Shown here: one piece after another, positions 17,156 to 26,176 of the stretch
How positions within the stretch are numbered: position 1 is the first letter of the stretch
How the letters are laid out: every line of letters starts with the position of its first letter
DNA from: JACJXF01 sp964404825
Lineage (GTDB): Bacteria; Bacteroidota; Bacteroidia; Bacteroidales; GCA-2748055
Assembly: GCA_964404825.1 (NCBI GenBank)
Contig: CAYOLQ010000006.1
Location: 5,940-69,939 of the forward strand
Direction of reading: 5' to 3'
DNA: 64,000 bases
Program-made: the position numbers and the translations under genes
Notes under the pieces: generated by a model
Database searches by the model: none
What the model saw: the letters and a program-made list of their open reading frames with translations, nothing else
What the model was told of the DNA's origin: nothing

Positions 17156-18628
17156 ATGAAGCCACATTTATTTACGGCTTTTGCCGCAACATCCTGCCTG
17201 CTTATAGGGAGCGGATTAAAGGGGCAGCAGGTTCAGCGGGAAAAGAAGGACGTTCCAAACATCATCCTTATCCAGGTTGATCAGATGCGCCCTGATCACC
17301 TTGGGGCTAAAACTCCTGCTCTGATGAAGCTCGCTTCACAGGGGGTACTGTTCTCACATGCCTATACGGCATCTCCTGTTTGCCAACCTTCGCGGAATAG
17401 CATTATTACCGGGCTTTATAACAGCCAGACTGGTATATGCGGCAACCAGTCAAATCCAATTAACGCAGATCTCAGGAATTCCACCTTTATGAACCGTCTG
17501 CAGGATGCCGGGTATTACACGGCAATGATTGGCAAACATCATTATATCGACCGGTATGCGGTGGGCATCGATGCGGTCAAAGAAGATGCGGCAGCAGTGA
17601 AGGCATACGGTTTCGATTTCATTATTCAATGCATGGATGTAGGAGAGCATACACCTAATGAGGACAACTCGGAAAATATTGATGATTACATTTATTATTT
17701 GAGGTCGAAAGGTTTAGAGAAAAAGTACTTTAGTGAAGTACAGAACGGGATTAAAACAGGTCATCATCCCCTTGCATTGGAAGATTCGGAAGACGGATAT
17801 ATCGGGACTGAAGCGGTAAAATTCGTAAAAAACTACAAAAGAAAGCAACCTTTTTACCTTAATGTAAGTTTCATTGGACCCCATCCACCCTATATGGTAC
17901 CGGGTGAGTTCCGAACCAGACCGGAGGATACGAAACCCCCTGTATTAGCGGCTCCATCGGCAGAGACAGCAAGAAGAAGAGCTGTATATGCCGATATGTG
18001 CACTCATATCGACAATTATATTGCGCAATTGGTTGAAGCCCTTAAATCAATGGGACTTTATGAGAACACTACCATTATTTTCGTAGCAGACCATGGCGAT
18101 AACCTTGGTGATTACGGAATATGGGACAAAAGGTATTTTTACGAGCAAAGTGTTGGTGTTCCAATGCTTATGTCGGGTAAGGGCATTACCGGTACCAGTA
18201 AACGTTTTGAAGCAGTAGTTTCGAAAGCCCTTGTTTCAACGCTCGATATCTACCCAACCGTCCTGGCACTCGCCGGTATAGACATGGCACCGGCTGAACG
18301 GCCCGGAAAAAATCTGTTGGAACAGGTAAACAAGGATAACCCATCTGCCTTCAGGTCAGCTGTGTTTTCGCAGCTTGGAACCTCCTGCATGATCCGTACA
18401 CCTGGTTGGAAAATGGTCTTTGACCCCGAGCAGGGAGGAACGGTCTTTCTTTTCAACCTGATAGCCGATCCCGGAGAGCTTATTAACCTTGCAGGAGTTG
18501 CCGGGTATGAAACAATCACTTCGCAACTGACAAGTGAATTACTCTCTCACAATATTTCCCTGAATCAATACACGCAAGCAAAAGAACAGATGAGGTTGCA
18601 GAAGGTCAGGGTTCGCTATACAGATTAA
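17156..18628 (+). CDS. Secreted type I sulfatase
   Basis: This 490-residue protein has a signal peptide ending near GLKG-Q (residue 23). The active-site motif is C76-Q-P-S-R80, with Cys76 predicted to become formylglycine. The N-terminal metal site reads IQVDQMRPDH (39-48), in which the second aspartate of the usual DD pair is Gln, as in several S1 sulfatase subfamilies. FVADHGDNLGDYGIWDKRYFYE holds the C-terminal metal Asp and His residues. It needs an anaerobic or FGE-type maturase encoded elsewhere. It lies 17 bases after a beta-helix gene and 33 before an Asp-box gene, an apparent operon. The sulfated sugar it acts on is not known. Confidence 0.88.
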   Translation: MKPHLFTAFAATSCLLIGSGLKGQQVQREKKDVPNIILIQVDQMRPDHLGAKTPALMKLASQGVLFSHAYTASPVCQPSRNSIITGLYNSQTGICGNQSNPINADLRNSTFMNRLQDAGYYTAMIGKHHYIDRYAVGIDAVKEDAAAVKAYGFDFIIQCMDVGEHTPNEDNSENIDDYIYYLRSKGLEKKYFSEVQNGIKTGHHPLALEDSEDGYIGTEAVKFVKNYKRKQPFYLNVSFIGPHPPYMVPGEFRTRPEDTKPPVLAAPSAETARRRAVYADMCTHIDNYIAQLVEALKSMGLYENTTIIFVADHGDNLGDYGIWDKRYFYEQSVGVPMLMSGKGITGTSKRFEAVVSKALVSTLDIYPTVLALAGIDMAPAERPGKNLLEQVNKDNPSAFRSAVFSQLGTSCMIRTPGWKMVFDPEQGGTVFLFNLIADPGELINLAGVAGYETITSQLTSELLSHNISLNQYTQAKEQMRLQKVRVRYTD

Positions 18629-18661
18629 AATATTAATTAAAAATCACTTAAAATCGATGCT

Positions 18662-20479
18662 ATGAAAAAAAACTTTCAATTGTTGACACTTTTACTGGCC
18701 ATTTCAATTCCAGCCATTTCCCAGCAAGCTGACTGGCGAAATCTTGACAATGCCGTAAGCGTTATCCCTGACGAAGGATACTGTGACCAGCCTTACGCTG
18801 TGATCAATAAAAACGGCGAATGGGTTGTGGTTATGACAACCGGAGAAGGTCATGAAGGACAAAAAGGACAGCATATAATTTCTGTCATCTCAAAAGACAA
18901 AGGCAAAACCTGGGAGCCTTTTGCAGATATTGAACCAGCCACCGGTCCTGAAGCATCATGGGTCACTCCCCTGATTGTCCCATCTGGCAGGATTTATGCA
19001 TTTTACACCTACAATTCCGAAAACTTGCGCGAGGTATTGAATTCAAAGGGAGTTCCGATCAAACGCGTTGATACCATGGGAAAAATGATGATGAAGTATT
19101 CTGATGACGGAGGCTACTCATGGTCGGAGGAACGATACGAAGTTCCAATCCGCAACTTCGAAATTGATGATAACAATATTTACAAGGGAAAAATCCAGTT
19201 TTTCTGGACCGTTGCCATTCCGATTATTCACAATAATTCCGTTTACCTGCCTTTAGCCAAGGTCGGAAATTTTGGTGAAGGATTTATGGAAAGTGGCTCA
19301 GGGGCAATTGTGAAAAGTTCCAACATCCTTAGCGAAAAGGATCCTGCAAAAATTACCTGGGAAACCCTTCCTGACGGTAACAAAGGATTGCTTCCTCCTG
19401 AAGGACTGGTTGCCGATGAGCACAATATTGTTGCCCTGTCTGATGGAACCCTGTATTGCGTTTATCGCACCAATATGGGGCATAATGTACAAACCTACAG
19501 CTCTGACAATGGCCATACCTGGACCAAACCGGAATGGGCTACTTACACACCGGGTGGAAAAATAATGAAACAACCCCGATGTTTTAACAAGGTCTATAAG
19601 TTTAAAAACGGTAAGTACGCACTTTTCTTTCACAATAACTCTACAAGGAATTATAGCCATCATCCAATCGGAAACCGCAATCCAACCTGGCTTGCCGGTG
19701 GTATTGAAAAGGACGGACGCATTTACTGGAGCCAACCGGAAATATTCCTTTATGACCTCGATTTTTCCAATGGTATATCCTATCCCGACTGGATTGAGGA
19801 TAAGGGTGAATATTATTTTACAGAAACGCAGAAAACCATCGCACGGATTCATAAGATTCCAGGTGAATACCTCGAAATGCTTTGGAATCAGGCTGAAAAT
19901 AGCACAATGACAGAAAATGGACTGGCACTTGAACTGAAAGGCATTGATTGCAAGGCTGGAAAACCTTTCAAAATGCCGGAATTAGGAAGGCTTGTCAATA
20001 GCAATGGATTCTCGCTGGAATTCAGAATAAAACCAGGTAAAATCAAAAATGACCAGGTAATTCTTGATACACGCCGCGAGCAAACCGAAGGCTATGGGGC
20101 TACTGCAAAGTACAAGGGAAATGGACTGAAAATTACTCTCCTGAAATCCGGGGCCATTGAAGTAATTATGGATGATGGCAGAACCCCTTTGCTATGGAGT
20201 ACTGGCCCTGGAACGATCAAACCAGGAAAGGAACATCATATTGTTTTGAATATAGACGCCCGGGCTAAGACTCTTACAATTTTAATTGATGGCGATTTGT
20301 GGGATGGAGGTGAGCGTGGATTTGGATATGCAAGGTTTAATCCATACATGTACGATGTGAATGGAGAACAAACGGTAAGTTTCTCAAACACCTTTAAAGG
20401 TGAAATAATAACATTCAGGGTTTATACAAGATGCCTCAATACCTCTGAAGCTATAGGAAATTACAGATCGGGGAAATAG
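18662..20479 (+). CDS. Asp-box propeller protein with C-terminal LamG-like domain
   Basis: This 605-residue secreted protein has a signal peptide at 1-20 (ending AISQ-Q). Three Asp boxes, SKDKGKTW (77-84), SDDGGYSW (147-154) and SSDNGHTW (281-288), define a sialidase-type propeller over residues 25-400. From about 415 to 600 a beta-sandwich of concanavalin/LamG type follows (NGFSLEFRIKPGKIKNDQVI, EHHIVLNIDARAKTLTILID), a common carbohydrate-binding accessory. It differs from the protein at 4607 in having this extra domain. Catalytic residues were not mapped, so it may be an exo-glycosidase with unknown specificity. It belongs to the same tight gene run as the sulfatase. Confidence 0.8.
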   Translation: MKKNFQLLTLLLAISIPAISQQADWRNLDNAVSVIPDEGYCDQPYAVINKNGEWVVVMTTGEGHEGQKGQHIISVISKDKGKTWEPFADIEPATGPEASWVTPLIVPSGRIYAFYTYNSENLREVLNSKGVPIKRVDTMGKMMMKYSDDGGYSWSEERYEVPIRNFEIDDNNIYKGKIQFFWTVAIPIIHNNSVYLPLAKVGNFGEGFMESGSGAIVKSSNILSEKDPAKITWETLPDGNKGLLPPEGLVADEHNIVALSDGTLYCVYRTNMGHNVQTYSSDNGHTWTKPEWATYTPGGKIMKQPRCFNKVYKFKNGKYALFFHNNSTRNYSHHPIGNRNPTWLAGGIEKDGRIYWSQPEIFLYDLDFSNGISYPDWIEDKGEYYFTETQKTIARIHKIPGEYLEMLWNQAENSTMTENGLALELKGIDCKAGKPFKMPELGRLVNSNGFSLEFRIKPGKIKNDQVILDTRREQTEGYGATAKYKGNGLKITLLKSGAIEVIMDDGRTPLLWSTGPGTIKPGKEHHIVLNIDARAKTLTILIDGDLWDGGERGFGYARFNPYMYDVNGEQTVSFSNTFKGEIITFRVYTRCLNTSEAIGNYRSGK

Positions 20480-20550
20480 AAGTTATTCACTTTTTGTTCT
20501 GTGTCTGTTAGTTAAAGAATCAGCATAAATTATAGAAGACTGAAAGAAAA

Positions 20551-21510
20551 ATGTCAAAAAAATATAGAACCCTTGTTACAGGGAACGTACCACAAGATTG
20601 GACTGGTAGGCTTGGAGAAATATCCGAAATCTTAATCTGGCCCGGGGAAAAGGATTTTCTGATGCCCCGGGCAAAGGTACTCGCTGGATTAAAAGGAGTG
20701 CATGCAATTGTAAATTACGCAGAACTCAGGGTCGATAGCGAATTATTGGACAGTGCCCCGGATTTGAAGATTGTAGCCAATGCATCCATCGGTTTCGACA
20801 ACCTCGACCTTTCAGAGTTGTCACGTAGAGGCATCTGGGCCAGCAATTCACCAGGATTTTTCAACTTTGCCGTGGCTGAGTATATCATTGCCGGAATGTT
20901 ACATATATCCCGCAGACTTGGGGAAGCAGGCCGGTTCGTAAGAGATGGAAATTGGAATTCGTTTGAACCCGGAAGATGGGATGGCATTAGCCTCCGTGAA
21001 CAATCCCTGGGAATTATTGGAATGGGAGCCATTGGAAAGGAATTATCTGCTATGGCAGCTTGTATTGGCATGAAAGTCAGATACTACGATGCAAAGATAA
21101 AAACTCTGCCCGGTTTTATGGAACTGGATGAACTTCTAAAAACGAGTGACTTTGTTTCAATAAATGTTCCATTGACAAAAGAAACTCACAGGATGGCTGA
21201 CAGGGATTTTATGGAAAAGCTAAAGATGGGTGCAGTGCTGATCAATACTTCGAGAGGACCGGTTGTTGATCAGGCTGTTCTGATTGATCATCTGGTGTCA
21301 GGGAGACTAAGAGGTGCGGTATTGGATGTATTTGACAACGAACCGGCGGTGCCGGATGAGCTGAAGCAACTCTATAATGTAGTGATTACTCCTCATATTG
21401 CTGGAGGAACCAAAAGTTCCCGGAAAATGTCCCTTCAGAATGTATTTCTGAACGTTTACCAGGTTCTTTCAGGATTTCCTCCGCTTAATCCATTAAACAA
21501 TATTGAATAG
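20551..21510 (+). CDS. D-isomer-specific 2-hydroxyacid dehydrogenase
   Basis: This 319-residue cytoplasmic enzyme carries the NAD-binding glycine motif GIIGMGAIGKELSAMA. The catalytic Arg lies in LINTSRGPVVD, the Glu in DVFDNEPAVPDE and the catalytic His in ITPHIAGGT. Length and motifs fit the glyoxylate/hydroxypyruvate reductase or phosphoglycerate dehydrogenase-like family. It opens the intracellular part of the locus, 71 bases after the last secreted protein and upstream of the galactonate dehydratase. It likely reduces or oxidises a 2-keto or 2-hydroxy acid from sugar-acid breakdown. A second family member is encoded at 26177 on the other strand. Confidence 0.85.
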   Translation: MSKKYRTLVTGNVPQDWTGRLGEISEILIWPGEKDFLMPRAKVLAGLKGVHAIVNYAELRVDSELLDSAPDLKIVANASIGFDNLDLSELSRRGIWASNSPGFFNFAVAEYIIAGMLHISRRLGEAGRFVRDGNWNSFEPGRWDGISLREQSLGIIGMGAIGKELSAMAACIGMKVRYYDAKIKTLPGFMELDELLKTSDFVSINVPLTKETHRMADRDFMEKLKMGAVLINTSRGPVVDQAVLIDHLVSGRLRGAVLDVFDNEPAVPDELKQLYNVVITPHIAGGTKSSRKMSLQNVFLNVYQVLSGFPPLNPLNNIE

Positions 21511-21578
21511 CCCTGTCTTTTAATGAATAAAATTTATATTTTGTCAAAATCCTCTGGTGGTGGCCACTTAACATCAAA

Positions 21579-21610
21579 TTGTTAATTCTTTCAAAGATGG
21601 AATAACTTAG
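21579..21610 (+). promoter_or_regulatory. Candidate promoter for dgoD
   Basis: TTG at 21579-21581 and TAACTTAG at 21603-21610 (one mismatch to TAnnTTTG) are 21 bases apart, close to the Bacteroidetes -33/-7 arrangement. The operator-like palindrome lies just downstream. Support is by pattern and position only. Confidence 0.35.
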
Positions 21611-21619
21611 TATTTTGAT

Positions 21620-21641
21620 ACCTTTAAACACGTTTGAAGGT
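21620..21641 (+). promoter_or_regulatory. Palindromic operator upstream of dgoD
   Basis: Half-site ACCTTTAAAC, two bases (AC), half-site GTTTGAAGGT. The second half-site reverse-complements to ACCTTCAAAC, so 9 of 10 positions match. It lies about 10 bases past the candidate -7 element and 53 bases before the dgoD start, where a repressor would block transcription. The LacI-family gene downstream of the aldolase is the obvious candidate regulator, by inference. Confidence 0.5.
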
Positions 21642-21694
21642 AATTTGGAAGGTCAAACACATATTCCCGGATAGGATTTTAAATTAACTGAATT

Positions 21695-22843
21695 ATGAAA
21701 ATTGAACGCCTCGAGCTTTTTAAAGTGCCACCACGCTGGTTGTTTTTAAAAATCACAACCAAGTCAGGAATATGCGGATGGGGAGAAGCAATACTTGAGG
21801 GTAAAGCGGATTCAGTGGCAGCAGCGGTTCTGGATATGAAAGAATATCTGGTTGGTCAGGACGCAACAATGATTGAAGATATTTTTAATGTTTTGAGTAA
21901 AGGAAGTTTCTACAGAGGTGGACCAATATTAATGAGCGCAATCTCAGGAATAGAACAATGTCTTTGGGATATTAAAGGGAAAGCCTTAAATACTCCGGTT
22001 TATAACCTGATTGGTGGGGCAGTTAGGGAAAAAGTGAGAATTTATGGCTGGATAGGTGGAGATGAACCAAAGGAACTAGTGGAACTTGCCCGCCATAGGA
22101 TAAATTCGGGATATACAGCATTAAAATTAAATGTTGCCGGAAAAACTGAATGGATAATGTCAAGAGAGGACATAAATAAAATAAAGAAACGTCTTGGAGA
22201 ACTGCGCGGAGCGATTGGCTATGACATTGAAATTGGAATTGACTTTCACGGAAGAATTCACAAATCGGCTGCAAAAAGACTTGTGATGGAACTGGAGGAA
22301 TTCTATCCAATGTTTTATGAAGAACCAGTACTTCCAGAGTATTCCGATCAATTGAAGGAAATTTCAAAATATACATCTGTCCCCCTTGCTCTAGGTGAAA
22401 GACTCATAGGAAGACGAGAGTTTAAAAAAATAATTGAGGAGGGGATAGTTGATATAATACAACCTGACATAAATCATACAGGTGGGATTTGGGAAACCCG
22501 AAAAATTGCCGCATTTGCTGAGATGTCTGATATTGCTGTTGCTCCGCACTGCCCTCTTGGCCCGATCGCATTTGCAGCCGCACTTCAGTTAAATGCCTGC
22601 ACCCCAAATGCAATTATTCAGGAGACCAGTATCGGAATTCATTATAATGAAGGTACTGATCTTCTTGATTATGTTTTAAATAAAGAGGATTTTCAAATAA
22701 AAGATGGATTCATACCTCTGCTTCAAAAACCCGGTCTTGGGATAGAAATTGATGAAATTTTCGTTAGCCGCATGGTTGAAATGGGTCACAACTGGAGAAA
22801 TCCAATTTGGAGGGGAAATGACGGAAGTTTTTTAGAATGGTAA
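21695..22843 (+). CDS. dgoD: D-galactonate dehydratase (enolase superfamily)
   Basis: This 382-residue protein has the same length as E. coli DgoD. It keeps at the same numbering the residues known there for catalysis: metal ligands Asp183 (GIDFHGR), Glu209 (YEEP) and Glu235 (LGER), and catalytic His185 and His285 (APHCPLGP). The N-terminal cap has the usual WGWGEAILEG-type strand (ICGWGEAILEG). It should dehydrate D-galactonate, or a close aldonate, to 2-keto-3-deoxygalactonate. The HpaI-type aldolase starts 12 bases downstream, so cleavage of the product without phosphorylation is likely. No DgoK kinase or DgoA aldolase is present. A palindromic operator precedes it. Substrate could still be a related acid sugar, since the family is closely spaced. 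Confidence 0.85.
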   Translation: MKIERLELFKVPPRWLFLKITTKSGICGWGEAILEGKADSVAAAVLDMKEYLVGQDATMIEDIFNVLSKGSFYRGGPILMSAISGIEQCLWDIKGKALNTPVYNLIGGAVREKVRIYGWIGGDEPKELVELARHRINSGYTALKLNVAGKTEWIMSREDINKIKKRLGELRGAIGYDIEIGIDFHGRIHKSAAKRLVMELEEFYPMFYEEPVLPEYSDQLKEISKYTSVPLALGERLIGRREFKKIIEEGIVDIIQPDINHTGGIWETRKIAAFAEMSDIAVAPHCPLGPIAFAAALQLNACTPNAIIQETSIGIHYNEGTDLLDYVLNKEDFQIKDGFIPLLQKPGLGIEIDEIFVSRMVEMGHNWRNPIWRGNDGSFLEW

Positions 22844-22855
22844 AAATTAATTTCT

Positions 22856-23629
22856 ATGAACGAAATTCTGAAAAAGTTTAAAAAGAAACTTGAAGATGGC
22901 ATCCCTGTTTATGGGCCTTTCCTGAAAACATCCGATCCTGCTTTTGTTGAAGCTACCGGGTATGCAGGATTTGATTTTGCAATATTGGATATGGAACACG
23001 GACCAAATAGTCTGCAGTCTATGCAGAATTTGGTCAGAGGAGCTTTGATTGCCGGATTGTTACCGGTAATCAGAGTACGTGACAGACAGCCTGAATCCAT
23101 ATCTCAGGCACTGGATATAGGTGCCTTGGGAGTTCAGATTCCACAGGTAAGCTCTGCAAAAGAAGTGATAGAAATAATTGAAGCAGCAAAATTTGCTCCT
23201 GAAGGAAAAAGGGGTGTCTGCAGGTTTGTAAGAGCAGCCGGGTATTCATCAATTCCTGCTTCAGTTTATTTCAGGGAAGCAAACGATGCGCTTGTAATTG
23301 TCCAAATCGAAGGGAAAGTGGCATTGGAAAATATTGATGAAATCTTTTCCCAGAAAGGTGTTGATATTTATTTCATCGGGCCGTATGATTTATCCCAGGC
23401 CCTGGGAGTCCCCGGAGAAATACGCCATCCGGAAGTCTTAAGAATTATAAGAGAAATTATAAATAAAGCAAAGGAAAAGAAGTGTACTGTTGGTTTATTC
23501 ACTGATACCATAGAATCAGGGATAGAATGGAAAAAACTTGGTGTTGGTTACATTTCCTATTCTGTTGATGTCGGGATCTATTATTCGGCTTGCCGGAATA
23601 TACTGGAGAAGCTTACAAATGGAGATTAA
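22856..23629 (+). CDS. HpcH/HpaI family aldolase
   Basis: This 257-residue class II (metal-dependent) aldolase has DMEHGPNS with the active-site His, VIRVRD with the substrate-binding Arg, VQIEGKVALEN with the metal Glu and IGPYDLSQALG with the metal Asp. The family cleaves 2-keto-3-deoxy acids to pyruvate and an aldehyde (HpaI, GarL, RhmA). Directly behind dgoD with a 12-base spacer, it most likely splits the 2-keto-3-deoxy sugar acid made by that enzyme, yielding pyruvate and glyceraldehyde. A second, diverged family member is encoded at 27193 on the minus strand. Confidence 0.88.
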   Translation: MNEILKKFKKKLEDGIPVYGPFLKTSDPAFVEATGYAGFDFAILDMEHGPNSLQSMQNLVRGALIAGLLPVIRVRDRQPESISQALDIGALGVQIPQVSSAKEVIEIIEAAKFAPEGKRGVCRFVRAAGYSSIPASVYFREANDALVIVQIEGKVALENIDEIFSQKGVDIYFIGPYDLSQALGVPGEIRHPEVLRIIREIINKAKEKKCTVGLFTDTIESGIEWKKLGVGYISYSVDVGIYYSACRNILEKLTNGD

Positions 23630-23792
23630 TGCAACATGCCTGACTTTTTTAGAAATTGAAAGTTTTTAAGTGCTCAGGCAAAAAATTGTGTTAACTAATA
23701 GTCTGAAATATATTTGGTAAATCTGTTATTTTTTATTTCCTGCTATATAATTTAGCACATCAAAATTGAAAATTAGGAATTTAAACACAGAT

Positions 23793-24797
23793 ATGGTAAA
23801 AGTTTCTTTACAGGATATAGCAAGGAGGGTTGGTGTCTCAAAGACAACAGCCTCCTTCGTATTAAACGGGTTGGGTAAGCAAAAAAGAATTAGTGACGAT
23901 ATTATTAATAAAATTCTTGCCACCGCCTTAGAACTCAATTATAAACCCCATCGTCTTGCAAGAAGCTTACGAACAGGAAATACAAATGTTCTCGGAGTTA
24001 TTGTAATTGATATTGCTAATCATTTTTATTCAAAACTAAGCCGTGCTATCGAAAATTGTGCAGCAGAACATGGTTACAGGGTTATGATTTGTTCATCAGA
24101 TGAAAAAGATACTCTTCTGGCCGAATGGGTAGATGAACTCATTGATAATAAAGTAGAAGGTCTGATTATCGCACCAACCGTTCATGCACGGCCAAAGATT
24201 CAGGAATTGAAAAAATCCGGATACCCTTTTGTTCTTGTCGATCGACATTTTCCTGATATCGAGACTGATTTTGTTGGAATTGATAATCTCAAAGCTTCCT
24301 ACGATGCAACAGCTCTGTTGATTAAGGAAGGTTATAGGAATATTGCCGTTATTGGTTTTGAACCTCTTCTGGATGTTATGCATCAGCGTATTGAAGGTTA
24401 CAAAAATGCAATAAGGGGCCATGGAATTATACTTGACGAGAATAATGTAAGGACAGTCTCATACAAGGATACCCGCGAACAGGTTCGCCACCACGTTACA
24501 GATCTTGTAAAAAATAATGTTAGAGCCATTCTCTTTACCAGTAACAGGATTGGAGTGACAGGCCTTCAGCGGCTAAATGAAATGAAAGTCCGGATACCGC
24601 TGGATATTGCAGTAATTACTTATGATGATAATGAGCTTTTTCCTCTTATGTCCCCTAGTATTACAGCAATATCCCAACCTATTGATGAAATGGGAAGGCA
24701 GGCTGTCAATTTACTTCTGGACCGATTAAAGAATCCGGAAAAAGAATTTCAGAAACTCCTGCTTGATGCAGAGTTGGCTCATAGAAACTCAGTCTAA
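23793..24797 (+). CDS. LacI-family transcriptional regulator
   Basis: I start at the ATG at 23793, giving 334 residues that begin directly with the helix-turn-helix (VKVSLQDIARRVGVSKTTAS, then FVLNG). The longer frame needs a TTG and adds an unlikely leader. After the hinge (YKPHRLARSLRTG) comes the periplasmic-binding-protein-like effector domain with NVLGVIVIDIANHFYSKLSR, and near the end DIAVITYDDNELFPLMSPSI and TAISQPIDEMGRQAVNLL. It probably represses the sugar-acid genes until a sugar or sugar acid binds. The palindrome at 21620 is a candidate site. Its last 9 bases overlap the 3' end of the convergent BASS transporter gene. Confidence 0.9.
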   Translation: MVKVSLQDIARRVGVSKTTASFVLNGLGKQKRISDDIINKILATALELNYKPHRLARSLRTGNTNVLGVIVIDIANHFYSKLSRAIENCAAEHGYRVMICSSDEKDTLLAEWVDELIDNKVEGLIIAPTVHARPKIQELKKSGYPFVLVDRHFPDIETDFVGIDNLKASYDATALLIKEGYRNIAVIGFEPLLDVMHQRIEGYKNAIRGHGIILDENNVRTVSYKDTREQVRHHVTDLVKNNVRAILFTSNRIGVTGLQRLNEMKVRIPLDIAVITYDDNELFPLMSPSITAISQPIDEMGRQAVNLLLDRLKNPEKEFQKLLLDAELAHRNSV

Positions 24798-26108
24798 CTC
24801 AGCTATAGGTTTTTTATTAACTTCTGAAACACTTTCATCTTCAACGGGCCGGCTTCGAAACCAATTTGCAATGGCTGAACCAGTAATATTCTGCAATGGT
24901 CCAAATATTGTTGAAGCTAATCCAACTGTAGCCACTTTGCCCATTTCAAGAGCTAGTCCGGTTGCTACACCACCATTTTGCATACCTACTTCAAATCCAA
25001 TCGTCCGTCTGTCCTTTTCTGGCATTCCTAATAACCATGAAACTGAATAACCGAGAGTAAATCCTGTGAGATTATGAATTAAACAGCTGAGAATAAGTAA
25101 TCCTCCGACCTGAAGCAGATTATCTCGACCTGAAGCTGTGATAATTGTTGTATTTACCACAATTCCAAGCATAGCAATGAATGCAAGCATGCTTTCTATT
25201 AACGGTTTATTCCCTTTCAAATAATGTTTCAGAACTATTGCGACAATCATTGGAAGGAAATAGAAGAATGCTAATGATCTGATGAATGAATTGATAAAAC
25301 CTTGAACTCCTGATTTTTGAGAAATCATGAGAATGAGACTAGTAAGTCCAATTAATAATGCAAAAGAAATCAATTGCAAAACTTTAACACGTGAACTTTC
25401 TTTATCAAAATAGAATAGATTAAAAATAAAGCCGGCAAGAATAGGTATGATTATCATATTCGTTATATCGATCATCATATTTAAAACATTAATCTCAATG
25501 TATTGTCCGGCAAGGAATTTCATAAGAAATGGAGTTACAAATGGAGACAATATCGTTGAAAAACCACCAATTGTTACCGCAAGAGCTAGATTAGCCTTTG
25601 ATATATAAGACATTACGTTGGACGCCATTGCGCTCGATACACATCCAATAAGTATTACACCGGCAGCAATTTCGGGGGGGAAATTAAATATATGTGCAAG
25701 ACTGAATCCAACTAAAGGCATAACCAAAAAGTGACAGATAATTCCAATAAAAACACCTTTTGGCATTTTCATAACACCTTTAAAATCATCAAAGCTCATT
25801 TGTGATCCCATTCCGAACATGGTTATCTGAACAAATGGAACAATTAATTTTTTTAATTGAAAATCACCAACAGATATTAAATATTCTGGGAAAAACATTG
25901 CAGCTGTTACTGCAGTTAAAATCCATACAGTATAAGTAAATTTTTTAAGTCCATTGATCCCCATCATGCCAAAGGCCATCATTAGAAAGGCTATTATTAG
26001 AAACGGCCCAGCCAAAGACAAATTAGATAAAGCAAATAAAATTCCTGAAACTGTAAATAAAACCAGTGATAGTCCCAATAATACGTAATAGATTTTCTTT
26101 TTAAACAT
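24789..26108 (-). CDS. Bile acid:sodium symporter (BASS) family transporter
   Basis: This 439-residue integral membrane protein has about ten to eleven hydrophobic segments. FGMGSQMSFDDFKGVMKMP, AAGVILIGCVSSAMASNVM and the C-terminal FEVGMQNGGVATGLALEMG are diagnostic of the BASS family. The last includes the cross-over motif region. Besides bile acids, members move pyruvate, pantothenate precursors and other organic acids, usually with sodium. It is the last gene of a minus-strand run with a hydroxyacid dehydrogenase and an aldolase, so import of a sugar acid or 2-keto acid, or export of a product, is likely. The two extra N-terminal membrane spans make it longer than the about 320 residues typical of the family. 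Confidence 0.85.
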   Translation of the reverse strand: MFKKKIYYVLLGLSLVLFTVSGILFALSNLSLAGPFLIIAFLMMAFGMMGINGLKKFTYTVWILTAVTAAMFFPEYLISVGDFQLKKLIVPFVQITMFGMGSQMSFDDFKGVMKMPKGVFIGIICHFLVMPLVGFSLAHIFNFPPEIAAGVILIGCVSSAMASNVMSYISKANLALAVTIGGFSTILSPFVTPFLMKFLAGQYIEINVLNMMIDITNMIIIPILAGFIFNLFYFDKESSRVKVLQLISFALLIGLTSLILMISQKSGVQGFINSFIRSLAFFYFLPMIVAIVLKHYLKGNKPLIESMLAFIAMLGIVVNTTIITASGRDNLLQVGGLLILSCLIHNLTGFTLGYSVSWLLGMPEKDRRTIGFEVGMQNGGVATGLALEMGKVATVGLASTIFGPLQNITGSAIANWFRSRPVEDESVSEVNKKPIAELD

Positions 26109-26176
26109 AATAATTAACTTTTATAGCATTAAATAAAAAGCCCGAATTTATCTGTCTATGATATTTTATTCAGGTT

